IMG/VR virus record: IMGVR_UViG_3300042891_002445
Location: 1-46,529 of that record
DNA: 46,529 nt
From: a virus
Reading direction: 5' to 3' (one strand)
Position 1 is the stretch's first letter. Every line of letters starts with the position of its first letter. Positions 15,193 to 22,616 of the stretch are shown here, piece after piece. The notes beneath the pieces are model-generated. The model saw only the letters and a list, made by a program, of their open reading frames with translations, had not been told where the DNA came from and searched no databases. The position numbers and the translations under genes are program-made.

Positions 15193-15690
15193 ATGATTAA
15201 CCATGAAGATATTCTTCGTAAGTTTAATATTGCTTCCAATACTTCTGTGAACAAAGCAATGCAAATTGTCAGAGAAGATCTTGAGGCAAACAGTGATCCT
15301 TTGTACGCCGCAAACGCTATACTTAAGAAAATAGGTATTGCACCTGCAAGTAACCATAAGAAGGCATTCATCTTCGTTATGACAGCCGTGGAGCAATCAA
15401 TGTTTGATCGTAAACCAACTATAGAAGAGATTATTAATAAAGCCAACAGTCGAGTGAAATCTATCACTAATATGCTAGGTCCAGAGGCATTTAGAGATCA
15501 AGAAGATATCGCTGCGTTAGAGCCTAAGAAAGGTAATAAGCGAGCAATAGCTAAAGATATTTACTTTACCAATAAAGACAAAGGTGATAAGTACGTAATC
15601 GAACTTATTCAAAATGAGCTTAAAGTGAGCAAACAAAACGCCTACACCTACGTGTACTTAATTAAAAAGGAAATAGGTAAACAGCAATGA
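15193..15690 (+). CDS. hypothetical protein, HTH-like C-terminus
   Basis: 165 residues, mostly helical and polar. The C-terminal part (YVIELIQNELKVSKQNAYTY, then VYLIKKEIG) looks like a small DNA-binding helical domain, preceded by a basic linker (KKGNKRAIAKDIYF). The N-terminal half (ILRKFNIASNTSVNKAMQIV and on) matches no family I can name. It has its own promoter candidate and a strong ribosome site, so it is probably well expressed. Its stop overlaps the endolysin ATG (ATGA). Confidence 0.6.
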   Translation: MINHEDILRKFNIASNTSVNKAMQIVREDLEANSDPLYAANAILKKIGIAPASNHKKAFIFVMTAVEQSMFDRKPTIEEIINKANSRVKSITNMLGPEAFRDQEDIAALEPKKGNKRAIAKDIYFTNKDKGDKYVIELIQNELKVSKQNAYTYVYLIKKEIGKQQ

Positions 15691-16217
15691 AAGCACACAC
15701 TGTAGTTAACGCTACAGTGTTTGGACTTTGTCTTGCCTGCTGTATCATCTTAGTAAAGACAGCATACGAACTTAAAAATAACTATTATGAAAAACAAGTC
15801 CAAACACTTGAGCCAACTAGCTCCAAGCTTAGACAGCTTGATTGCTTAGCTATGAATGTTTATAAAGAAGCTGGCTATGAGCCCTTTGAAGGTAAGGTAG
15901 CCGTTGCTCAAGTAACAGTAAACAGGTCTAATAGTAATCTTTTCCCAAAAGATATTTGTGACGTTGTTTATCAAAGAAATGTAGTCATGGATAGAACTGT
16001 TTGTCAATTTTCGTGGTTTTGTGATACTAAACACAGAACTAGACCGGTTGATAAGGTTGCATTTCAAGAAAGTTATGAGGTAGCTAAAAAAGTATACTTA
16101 GAAAATTTTAGGTTAACTAATCTTAGTGAAGCATTGTTCTATCATGCTGACTACGTTAACCCAAAATGGAACAAGGTTAGACTAGCGAAGTACGGTAAAC
16201 ATATTTTTTATAAGTAG
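15687..16217 (+). CDS. SleB-like cell-wall hydrolase with signal anchor (endolysin)
   Basis: 176 residues. Residues 5-24 are hydrophobic with many small residues (VFGLCLACCIILV), an uncleaved signal-anchor type segment. Residues 48-175 match the Hydrolase_2/SleB fold: LAMNVYKEAGYEPFEGK with the catalytic Glu (E61), VAVAQVTVNRSNS, CQFSWFCD and ALFYHADYVNPKW. It should cleave peptidoglycan from the periplasmic side, so it probably serves as endolysin in place of T4 lysozyme E. A SAR-type release mechanism is inferred from the anchor. The next gene encodes a 3-TM protein, a possible holin. A perfect inverted repeat lies in its first codons. Confidence 0.8.
   Translation: MKAHTVVNATVFGLCLACCIILVKTAYELKNNYYEKQVQTLEPTSSKLRQLDCLAMNVYKEAGYEPFEGKVAVAQVTVNRSNSNLFPKDICDVVYQRNVVMDRTVCQFSWFCDTKHRTRPVDKVAFQESYEVAKKVYLENFRLTNLSEALFYHADYVNPKWNKVRLAKYGKHIFYK
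15697..15720 (+). promoter_or_regulatory. perfect 9-bp hairpin in first codons of the endolysin gene
   Basis: ACACTGTAG (15697-15705), loop TTAACG, CTACAGTGT (15712-15720), starting 10 bases after the A of the endolysin ATG. In mRNA this stem would lie against the initiating ribosome and could slow translation. The following TTTGG is too short for a normal terminator. Confidence 0.5.
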
Positions 16218-16223
16218 AACATT

Positions 16224-16544
16224 ATGTCATTTATAACTGATTATCTTTCAAGTGTTAAAGAAAGAATTATAAAAATTTATAAAGGTGTGCCTATTGTTTC
16301 AGCTGAAAGCTTAGGCATACTAGGAATTATGGTTCTTCATAGCACTACTATTCCTGCTCTGCTATCTCTTATTACAGCTACCTCAGATATCCTACCTACA
16401 ATTGATATTGTTATATTCGTATGGGGAGGATTGTTGCTTTTGTTTGTACGATCCTTTATACTTAAGGATATGGTAGGCATCTTAACTAATTTCACCGGGT
16501 TCTTTATTCAGGCTTGTTTACTTGGGTTTTTACTTTTTAAATAA
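16224..16544 (+). CDS. three-TM membrane protein, holin candidate
   Basis: 106 residues with hydrophobic segments at about 29-50, 59-79 and 83-105, a charged cytoplasmic-type N-terminus (SSVKERIIKIYKG) and very little outside the membrane. Size, topology and position right after a cell-wall hydrolase fit a class I-like holin. Similar proteins (HSTTIPALLSLI, then WGGLLLLFVRSFILKDM) exist in marine T4-like phages without assigned function. It ends one base before the gp33 ATG. Confidence 0.6.
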   Translation: MSFITDYLSSVKERIIKIYKGVPIVSAESLGILGIMVLHSTTIPALLSLITATSDILPTIDIVIFVWGGLLLLFVRSFILKDMVGILTNFTGFFIQACLLGFLLFK

Positions 16545-16545
16545 T

Positions 16546-16812
16546 ATGGAATCTAACACGTTACTTCGTATTGAAGAGATTGATATTAAATCTGTTAAAT
16601 CTCCCACACAATTCATGTATGAGATAGACAAGCTTGTAGAAGAAAAGAAAATTGAATATATTGAAGCTGTTTTGCTCTACTGTACTCAAAATGAAATAGA
16701 ATTAGAAACTGCAGCATCCTTAATTAAAGGAAGTGCCAAGCTTAAGGCTAAGATTCAACTAGAAGCTGAAGCCTTAAATTATTTACCAAAGAGTGGAAAA
16801 TTACCTATATGA
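16546..16812 (+). CDS. 33: late transcription co-activator (T4 gp33-like)
   Basis: 88 residues from ATG 16546. The central part (YEIDKLVEEKKIEYIEAVLL, then YCTQNEIELETAASLI and KLKAKIQLEAEALNYLPKSG) aligns with T4 gp33 (KMVEEFGMSYLEATTAFL and KIQSEA). In T4, gp33 bridges RNA polymerase and the sliding clamp gp45 so that late promoters recognised by gp55 are activated. Its presence supports the T4-type late promoter boxes noted at 17965 and 25365. The stop overlaps the methyltransferase ATG (ATGA). Confidence 0.8.
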   Translation: MESNTLLRIEEIDIKSVKSPTQFMYEIDKLVEEKKIEYIEAVLLYCTQNEIELETAASLIKGSAKLKAKIQLEAEALNYLPKSGKLPI

Positions 16813-17399
16813 AATATTCTTTTGTTGATAAAAAATATTCACCAGATCCAGATCTACCTTCTCATCTTGGTGGTCACGAAGGTGAAACTCACATTGATGA
16901 TGGTGCTCTATCTTATTTGATTAAGACGTTCGATATCAAATCAATGATTGATATTGGATGTGGCCCTGGAGGGATGGTCGAACTCGCAATGAGTAAGGAT
17001 CTTGCTGTATGGGGTGTTGACGGAGATCATTTAGTTGAACGTACCGAAAAGGTTCAGAGTAGAATACATATTCATGACTATTCAAAGGGACCGTACGTGC
17101 CTGATAAGTTTCATCTTGGCTGGTGTGTAGAATTTGTTGAGCATATTGATAAACCTTGCATGCCTAATTTCTTAGAAACATTTAAGCAGTGCAAGTATAT
17201 TGCAATGACGCATGCACTACCGGGACAGCCAGGACATCATCATGTAAACTGTATGCCTTTTGAGTATTGGTTAGGTGTTATGGAAGCTATTAACTTTACC
17301 TTACTGGTCGATGAGACTAATGCGATGCGCGAAGCTTCAACTATGAAGGAAAGGTATATAAGGCAGCAAGGCTATGTTTTTAAAAATGGACGCTTTTGA
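16809..17399 (+). CDS. SAM-dependent methyltransferase
   Basis: 196 residues, class I methyltransferase. Motif I MIDIGCGPGGMVE (46-58) binds SAM, followed by VWGVDGD (motif II) and LGWCVEFVEHI (motif IV region). A His-rich loop (PGQPGHHHVN) lies near the active site. No DPPY/NPPY DNA-methylase motif is present, so the target is more likely a sugar, small molecule or protein than DNA adenine. It lies between gp33 and gp59 with overlaps both sides. The sugar cassette elsewhere in the window offers a possible substrate; this is inference. Confidence 0.8.
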   Translation: MKYSFVDKKYSPDPDLPSHLGGHEGETHIDDGALSYLIKTFDIKSMIDIGCGPGGMVELAMSKDLAVWGVDGDHLVERTEKVQSRIHIHDYSKGPYVPDKFHLGWCVEFVEHIDKPCMPNFLETFKQCKYIAMTHALPGQPGHHHVNCMPFEYWLGVMEAINFTLLVDETNAMREASTMKERYIRQQGYVFKNGRF

Positions 17400-17964
17400 A
17401 GCTTATAAAGCTTATCTTGCAATTAAATCACACTTTACAAACAAAAATTACGACTACTTTAAGTACAATGGCCGTACTAAAGCGAGCAAAAAAACATTTG
17501 AACAAAGACGCGACAAGTATTTTTTTACTAAACTTGCTCAACGAAAAAGTGAAGTTGTAAATATACTAGTCTCTAACTTTATGCACAGTGACGCATGGGT
17601 TGGAGACATTGTTAACGAGCAACAATCAGAAACAAACTACATTAGCTGGAAACGTAGACAAGAGAGTCTTACCTATATCTTTACTAACGATTTAGATAAG
17701 CTCGATGAGGATTTTAATAGTAACTTTGAAGTAGTAGATGGGCAATATCCTAATCTTTTAAAGCTTTATCTTAGAGACGAGATATCACCTGAAACTATTC
17801 TTATACTTAATGATATGACAAATGCATTTAAGTATTGGAATAAAAACATTAAAGATACTATAATATGGCCTATGACTTATCATAAGCTTAGAAAATATAG
17901 ACCGTTCTTTACTATTGATCTTAATAAGTTTAAATCTATTGTTGTATCAAGGTTTAATCCGTAA
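17386..17964 (+). CDS. 59: helicase loader (T4 gp59-like)
   Basis: 192 residues from ATG 17386 (MDAFEAYKAYLAIKSHF). An in-frame ATG at 17374 would add four residues, and neither start has an ideal ribosome site. It aligns along most of T4 gp59 (217): AYKAYLAIKSHF against VYKLYLMIKQHM, FEQRRDKYFFTKL against YQKRRDKYFFQKL, and MHSDAWVGDI against NQDAWIGDI. It loads gp41 helicase onto gp32-coated forks. It sits just upstream of gp32, its partner, and overlaps the methyltransferase by 14 bases. Confidence 0.9.
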   Translation: MDAFEAYKAYLAIKSHFTNKNYDYFKYNGRTKASKKTFEQRRDKYFFTKLAQRKSEVVNILVSNFMHSDAWVGDIVNEQQSETNYISWKRRQESLTYIFTNDLDKLDEDFNSNFEVVDGQYPNLLKLYLRDEISPETILILNDMTNAFKYWNKNIKDTIIWPMTYHKLRKYRPFFTIDLNKFKSIVVSRFNP

Positions 17965-18036
17965 GATAAATAGTACTATATTATGATTAAGTGGATAAGA
18001 CATATACAACGCATATAACGCATATAAGGAGTTAAC
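17965..18036 (+). promoter_or_regulatory. gp32 leader: late-type box and tandem 9-mers
   Basis: GATAAATA (17965-17972) resembles the T4-type late promoter core. A weaker sigma-70 match, TTGTTG-17-TAAGAT (17939-17967), overlaps it. Just before the ribosome site AAGGAG, ACGCATATA occurs twice in tandem (18009-18017 and 18018-18026) after a degenerate copy ACATATACA (18000-18008). T4 gp32 represses its own translation by binding an unstructured leader, so the A/T-rich repeats are a candidate operator. Confidence 0.5.
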
Positions 18037-18924
18037 ATGGCAGATTTTGCTAGTCTCAGAAACAACCGTCAATCAATCTTTGCTAATCTTAGCAATGAAT
18101 TTAATAAACTCAATACCAACGCTCAAGCAGAAGACGATAGGTTTTGGAAACCTGAAGTAGATAAATCTGGTAACGGCTACGCTGTTATTCGATTTCTTCC
18201 TGCACCTCCAAACGAAGATATTCCGTTTGTTAGGGTTTGGGATCATGGTTTTCAAGGTCCAGGTGGCTGGTATATTGAGAAGTCACTCACTACTATTGGT
18301 CAAAAAGATCCCGTATCCGAGCACAATACGCTTCTTTGGAATTCGGGTATTGAAGCTAATAAAGAGCTAGTACGCAAGCAGAAACGTCGTCTCTCTTACT
18401 ACAGTAACATTTATATTGTTAAAGATCCCGCTCATCCAGAGAATGAAGGTAAAGTCTTTATCTTCAAGTATGGTAAGAAGATCTTTGAGAAGCTTAATGC
18501 AGCTATGAATCCAGAGTTTGAAGATGAAGCATCTATTAACCCTTTTGATCTTTGGGAAGGTGCTAACTTTAAACTTAAGATTCGTAATGTTGAAGGCTAT
18601 CGCAACTATGACAAATCAGAGTTTGATGCTCCAGGTCCGCTTCTTGATTTCGATGATGAGCGACTTGAAAAGATTTGGAAGAGTGAGTACTCATTGCAAG
18701 AGTTTGTGGATCCTAAAAACTTCAAGTCTTATAATGAGCTTAAAGAAAAGCTTGATCGAGTTATTGGCGTCAAAGCTACCTCTAAGCCAAATACTACAGC
18801 AGAGGACAATGTGCCTTGGGAGGATGAAACTCCTGCACGTGGAAAGCAAGTATCAAAGCCTACTGTTGATGTAGACGGCGAAGACGAGGATATTGATTTC
18901 TTTAAGAAGCTTGCTCAAGAGTAA
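18037..18924 (+). CDS. 32: single-stranded DNA-binding protein (T4 gp32-like)
   Basis: 295 residues (T4: 301). It coats single-stranded DNA in replication, repair and recombination. Recognisable are the N-terminal cooperativity segment (SLRNNRQSIFANLSNEF), the core (VIRFLPAPPNEDIPFVRVWDH, then WYIE) and the acidic C-terminal tail (GEDEDIDFFKKLAQE) that recruits partners. The T4 zinc site (three Cys plus His) is absent: residues 83-97 read SLTTIGQKDPVSEHN and the whole protein has no cysteine. Strong ribosome site AAGGAG. Its stop overlaps the end of the convergent hydrolase gene by 10 bases. Confidence 0.95.
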   Translation: MADFASLRNNRQSIFANLSNEFNKLNTNAQAEDDRFWKPEVDKSGNGYAVIRFLPAPPNEDIPFVRVWDHGFQGPGGWYIEKSLTTIGQKDPVSEHNTLLWNSGIEANKELVRKQKRRLSYYSNIYIVKDPAHPENEGKVFIFKYGKKIFEKLNAAMNPEFEDEASINPFDLWEGANFKLKIRNVEGYRNYDKSEFDAPGPLLDFDDERLEKIWKSEYSLQEFVDPKNFKSYNELKEKLDRVIGVKATSKPNTTAEDNVPWEDETPARGKQVSKPTVDVDGEDEDIDFFKKLAQE

Positions 18925-20606
18925 GCTGTACTATGTGTAGTACCAATTAGAAGTGAGCCGCGATCTGCCATCGGATTTGGTATATCTGGTGGCGGATTCA
19001 TACTTCTATCAGCACCTAATTCTGTTAGTCTATTGTTTACTGAGCTGTTTATTACTGGTATATCATATTGTACTGCTTCTGCTTTTTCTGACGCAGCGAT
19101 AATAGTAGCACCTCTCTCTACTGATGGAGAAGGTAGAGGGGTGTATGATAAGGGCTCAGGGGCTTGTACAGCAGCTGTAGGTGGTGTTACAGGTTCTATA
19201 GTCATTGATTGAGCAATTCTAGCTCTTCTTTCAGCTGCTCTAATATCAGCCGATCCAACTGCCCTTGTAACTGCGCCTATATCTGATAATTCTTCTACAC
19301 TCTTTTTCTTATAGTCCAGTAAAAATGCTGGGACTATTTTAGCTGCAATTTCAGGATCGTTAGCTAGGTCTGGATTGTTTACTAAATCTACCCCTATAGC
19401 TTCACCCACTCTTTGATATGCTTCTCTACCTGTAAGCTGTATAAAGCCTCTACCTCTGTATTTGTAAGCATCTCCAGGTTGAATATTACCCATCCTTCCA
19501 CCGTACAACACCTCTGCAACAGCCTCTGGGCCTTTGCTTACTAGCTCTTCAGCCTCTTTGAGTGAAGAAACTCTTACCTTATTTTTTTTCTGCTCAGGCC
19601 CAAACATATCATAAATGTTTTTAGCGGTGTATTTTTCTATTTCTTCAGATCTAGGAACAAAACCACTCTCAGCTTGAACTTGAGCTAGTATATTTTTTAT
19701 GGACGTTTCGTCTGTAATACCTCTTTGCTTTATTTCTTCAACTAACATTTGCTTGTTTAATTCAGCCTCAGGAGCTAGTTGAACTGGACCTGTAAATGTC
19801 GGTGATGGTCTAACGGAAGGTGGCTGCTTCTTTTCTTCCTCTTCAGAATCTTTAAGTATATCTCTTATAAAGTCGGCTACTGTACCACCAATACCAAAAA
19901 TAACAGTGCCCGCTATAATAGCCGGGCTCAAATTTTTAAAAGTGAGTAGACCTGCACCTTTACCGGCAAGACCCTTAAGCCTTTTTCTTCCTGCCTTTAC
20001 CAGAGCAACCATTAAATTAATTGCCTCTAGTATTTTAGCAGCTGCACCAATACCTAATATTGCAGCCAAACCATATCCTAAAGCTTTAAGACTAGAATCC
20101 AACTCTTTAAGTGAAATATCGAAAAGCTTAATATTTCCTAATGCCTCTTTTATACCTTCAGTAAAACCTTTAAAAAAATCTAGCACCTTATCTTTATATT
20201 CTTTTGGTAAAATTAAAAAAGCTATACCAGAAAGCGCCCCTATAACAGCTGCATTAGTAAATAGATCCTTAAGTATTCTACTAAAAGATTCCGTATTCTC
20301 TTTTTCTCGATATCTTAGAGATACATCTGGTCTTATAACCGCCCTGATATTTTCTAATTCTTGCTCACGTTTTATGTATTGTTGTCTTCTCGTTTCATTA
20401 ATAAGACTTAGCAATATAGCATTTAGTTTAGAGAAGTTATTAGTAAGAGACCTTACGCTCTCCGAAATACTATCTAAAGAAGTAACAATCTGCTGCTGTG
20501 ATTCTTCAGCGGTCTTAGGGGATTTATTTTTTGCTGAAAGTCTTATAACAGTGTTATCTGCTATAATTTTCTCATTAATTTTTTTAAAGGTAGATTCTTT
20601 TGCCAT
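18915..20606 (-). CDS. tail protein with C-terminal GH19-type lysozyme domain
   Basis: 563 residues. The N-terminal half has a coiled coil (about 36-90) and hydrophobic segments near 118-134, 178-204 and 228-246. After a Pro-rich linker (260-280) comes a GH19/chitinase-like lysozyme domain (about 285-468) with NILAQVQAESGF (catalytic Glu near 313) and YKYRGRGFIQLTGREAYQRV, the best conserved family block. It should locally cut peptidoglycan during DNA entry; in this phage gp5 lacks the lysozyme domain that T4 carries there. Its N-terminal architecture resembles the preceding tape-measure-like protein. Its ATG follows that gene's TAA directly. Confidence 0.78.
   Translation of the reverse strand: MAKESTFKKINEKIIADNTVIRLSAKNKSPKTAEESQQQIVTSLDSISESVRSLTNNFSKLNAILLSLINETRRQQYIKREQELENIRAVIRPDVSLRYREKENTESFSRILKDLFTNAAVIGALSGIAFLILPKEYKDKVLDFFKGFTEGIKEALGNIKLFDISLKELDSSLKALGYGLAAILGIGAAAKILEAINLMVALVKAGRKRLKGLAGKGAGLLTFKNLSPAIIAGTVIFGIGGTVADFIRDILKDSEEEEKKQPPSVRPSPTFTGPVQLAPEAELNKQMLVEEIKQRGITDETSIKNILAQVQAESGFVPRSEEIEKYTAKNIYDMFGPEQKKNKVRVSSLKEAEELVSKGPEAVAEVLYGGRMGNIQPGDAYKYRGRGFIQLTGREAYQRVGEAIGVDLVNNPDLANDPEIAAKIVPAFLLDYKKKSVEELSDIGAVTRAVGSADIRAAERRARIAQSMTIEPVTPPTAAVQAPEPLSYTPLPSPSVERGATIIAASEKAEAVQYDIPVINSSVNNRLTELGADRSMNPPPDIPNPMADRGSLLIGTTHSTAYS
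18928..18943 (+). terminator. hairpin between convergent gp32 and hydrolase genes
   Basis: GTACTA (18928-18933), loop TGTG, TAGTAC (18938-18943): a perfect 6-bp stem four bases after the gp32 stop, inside the last codons of the opposing gene. No T-run follows, so it may protect mRNA ends rather than terminate. Being palindromic it could act on both transcripts. Confidence 0.35.
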
Positions 20607-22616
20607 TTATCCGCCCGGTGCAATTACTATTGTATTATTCATTACATTATTATTAATACTTTGCACTCTTAATAGTCTTCTCATCTCTTTTAACTCATAA
20701 GATTTATCATCCAACTGTTCACCAGTTTTTTTACTGAAAAAACTACTTAACCATTCTTTTATGTCTTTATTAGACTCTGAAAAAATATTACCTTTACTAT
20801 CTTTAAGTTGTTGTTGCTTTTCACCTAAAGGTGTGTACTGGTCTCTTGGCAGAGCACTTTCTACTCTAAATTTTTCTTCTGCGTTTAAAAAATTAACTAG
20901 ATCTTTATATCTAGCAGTGTCTTCTTCTATCTTTCTTTTTCTGTTATATTCGTCAACCTTCTTTTGTTCTTTATCTGATAAGATAGGAGGATTTTCGTCT
21001 GTAGTGGGTGTAACAGCAGCTACCATTTCACCACTAAAGGAAAGACCTTCAATTTCTTTTCTATTTCTTTGTTTTATATCTTCGTCATTATTTAAAACTT
21101 TCCAAGTGTTATATAGATTTTCTCTAGTCAAAAAACCAAAAGATAATTCGTTAGCTAGATTAATTAAAAATGTTTGAACAATAGATTCACTTTCCCTTAT
21201 TTCATCGTTAAATAAATCACTAACTGTACTGAAAGTAGCACCTATCAATGGCCATGCTAAAAATGCTAGAGCTCTTCCTACCGCTGATGTTAGCTTTGAT
21301 GCAATACCAGCAGCACCGGTAGCTGCTACTCCATCTAGCACACTTCTAATTTTCGAAACTCTATTATTATGTGCATCGATTTCTGCTTGAAGTTTTAATT
21401 TACTTTCTTCTAATTTAATTCGTTTTTCATCAAGAAGTGCTTGTCTATCGTCTAAAGAAGAGTTTCTACTTATAAGCTCGGATTGTCTTTTATCTAACTC
21501 AGCTGTTCTTTGCTTAAATGTTTCTTCTTGCGCTATCCTATTTTGCTCTAAGGCTTTAATCTTTTTAGTGTTTTCTTCCTCTAATTGCTTTACCTTATTG
21601 CTATAGTCTTCATCAAGTTGATTTAATTTTTCTTTTAATTGAGTATCAATTATTTCTTTTTGTGCTCTTGCTAATGTTTCAGCACTAGCTTTATCTGTAG
21701 TTACTCTTTGAGCTAAGATGTCGGCTGTCTGTCTGGCTTTTTCAGCCTGTCTAGCAGCATCGACTTTGCTTATGCCTCTTTGTTCTCTTAATTCAGCAGC
21801 TCTTTGACTTGCTTGCACGGTCGCTCTTTCTTTTGCTAGAGCTTCTCTTTCACTTGCAACCTTAACTTTCTCTTCCTGAAGAGCTCTTTCTTCACGTATT
21901 CTTTTTTGTTCTATATTTGCAGCATTTCGTTGTTGATTTAATTCTTTTTGTTGTAAGTTCAGTCTTTGTTCGTTTAATCTAATCCTTTCTTTTTTTATTC
22001 TTTCGTAATGAGCTCTGATCTTTTCATTTTCTGCATTTATATCTTTAGCAGTTTTACTTAATGCAGTACCTTCATCATCATTTAATGCAGATAAAAGTCC
22101 AGTTAATATTGCTAATTGTTTTATTAAATTAATAGTATTTTTAACAGTACTTAAAAGTTTTGTAACAATAAAAATTCCAGCAACAATTTTGGAAATGTTT
22201 CCAAACACAGTAATAATATCATTAACTTTTATATTAAATTCGTTAAGCTTTTTAACAGCGTCAGTTCCAATAAGACCTTCTATAAATTTAACTAGGTATT
22301 CCCTACTTTCTTTTGAAAGAGCAGATACCACCAAGCCAGCAACAACTGTAGCAAGCAATGCATTGTTAACCTTAAACTTATTTTTGCTATCTTTTTCTTT
22401 TAAACTAGTAATTGATTGCTTTTCAACAGGAATAGATGTGTCTTGTTGTTTTCTTTGTTCTAATAAAACGGTCAATAGATTAATTGTCTTAAGGGATGAA
22501 TTATTAGCTAATCTAAGATCTTTATCAACCTTACTAAGCTTGGTATTAGCTAGGGTAAAAAATCCTATGCTTGAAACTGCAGCATTTGTTAGCTCGGCTA
22601 ATTGCTTATCATCCAT
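20607..22616 (-). CDS. tape-measure-like coiled-coil protein (gp29-like role)
   Basis: 669 residues (T4 gp29: 590). Hydrophobic segments near 85-100, 136-155 and 165-178 are followed by a long uninterrupted charged coiled coil (about 190-425, with KERIRLNEQRLNLQQKELNQ-type heptads) and another hydrophobic region (about 437-475). Length, composition and position right after the gp26 frameshift region fit the tail tape measure that sets tail length and lines the tube. At about 1.5 angstrom per residue this gives a T4-sized tail (rough inference). I cannot align it to T4 gp29 directly. Its ATG overlaps the end of the -1 frame extension by 8 bases. Confidence 0.65.
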   Translation of the reverse strand: MDDKQLAELTNAAVSSIGFFTLANTKLSKVDKDLRLANNSSLKTINLLTVLLEQRKQQDTSIPVEKQSITSLKEKDSKNKFKVNNALLATVVAGLVVSALSKESREYLVKFIEGLIGTDAVKKLNEFNIKVNDIITVFGNISKIVAGIFIVTKLLSTVKNTINLIKQLAILTGLLSALNDDEGTALSKTAKDINAENEKIRAHYERIKKERIRLNEQRLNLQQKELNQQRNAANIEQKRIREERALQEEKVKVASEREALAKERATVQASQRAAELREQRGISKVDAARQAEKARQTADILAQRVTTDKASAETLARAQKEIIDTQLKEKLNQLDEDYSNKVKQLEEENTKKIKALEQNRIAQEETFKQRTAELDKRQSELISRNSSLDDRQALLDEKRIKLEESKLKLQAEIDAHNNRVSKIRSVLDGVAATGAAGIASKLTSAVGRALAFLAWPLIGATFSTVSDLFNDEIRESESIVQTFLINLANELSFGFLTRENLYNTWKVLNNDEDIKQRNRKEIEGLSFSGEMVAAVTPTTDENPPILSDKEQKKVDEYNRKRKIEEDTARYKDLVNFLNAEEKFRVESALPRDQYTPLGEKQQQLKDSKGNIFSESNKDIKEWLSSFFSKKTGEQLDDKSYELKEMRRLLRVQSINNNVMNNTIVIAPGG

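Noticed and set aside
19906-20700. 264-codon plus-strand open frame
   Set aside because: Antisense to the hydrolase gene; composition is a mirror of the helical coding strand and there is no ribosome site.
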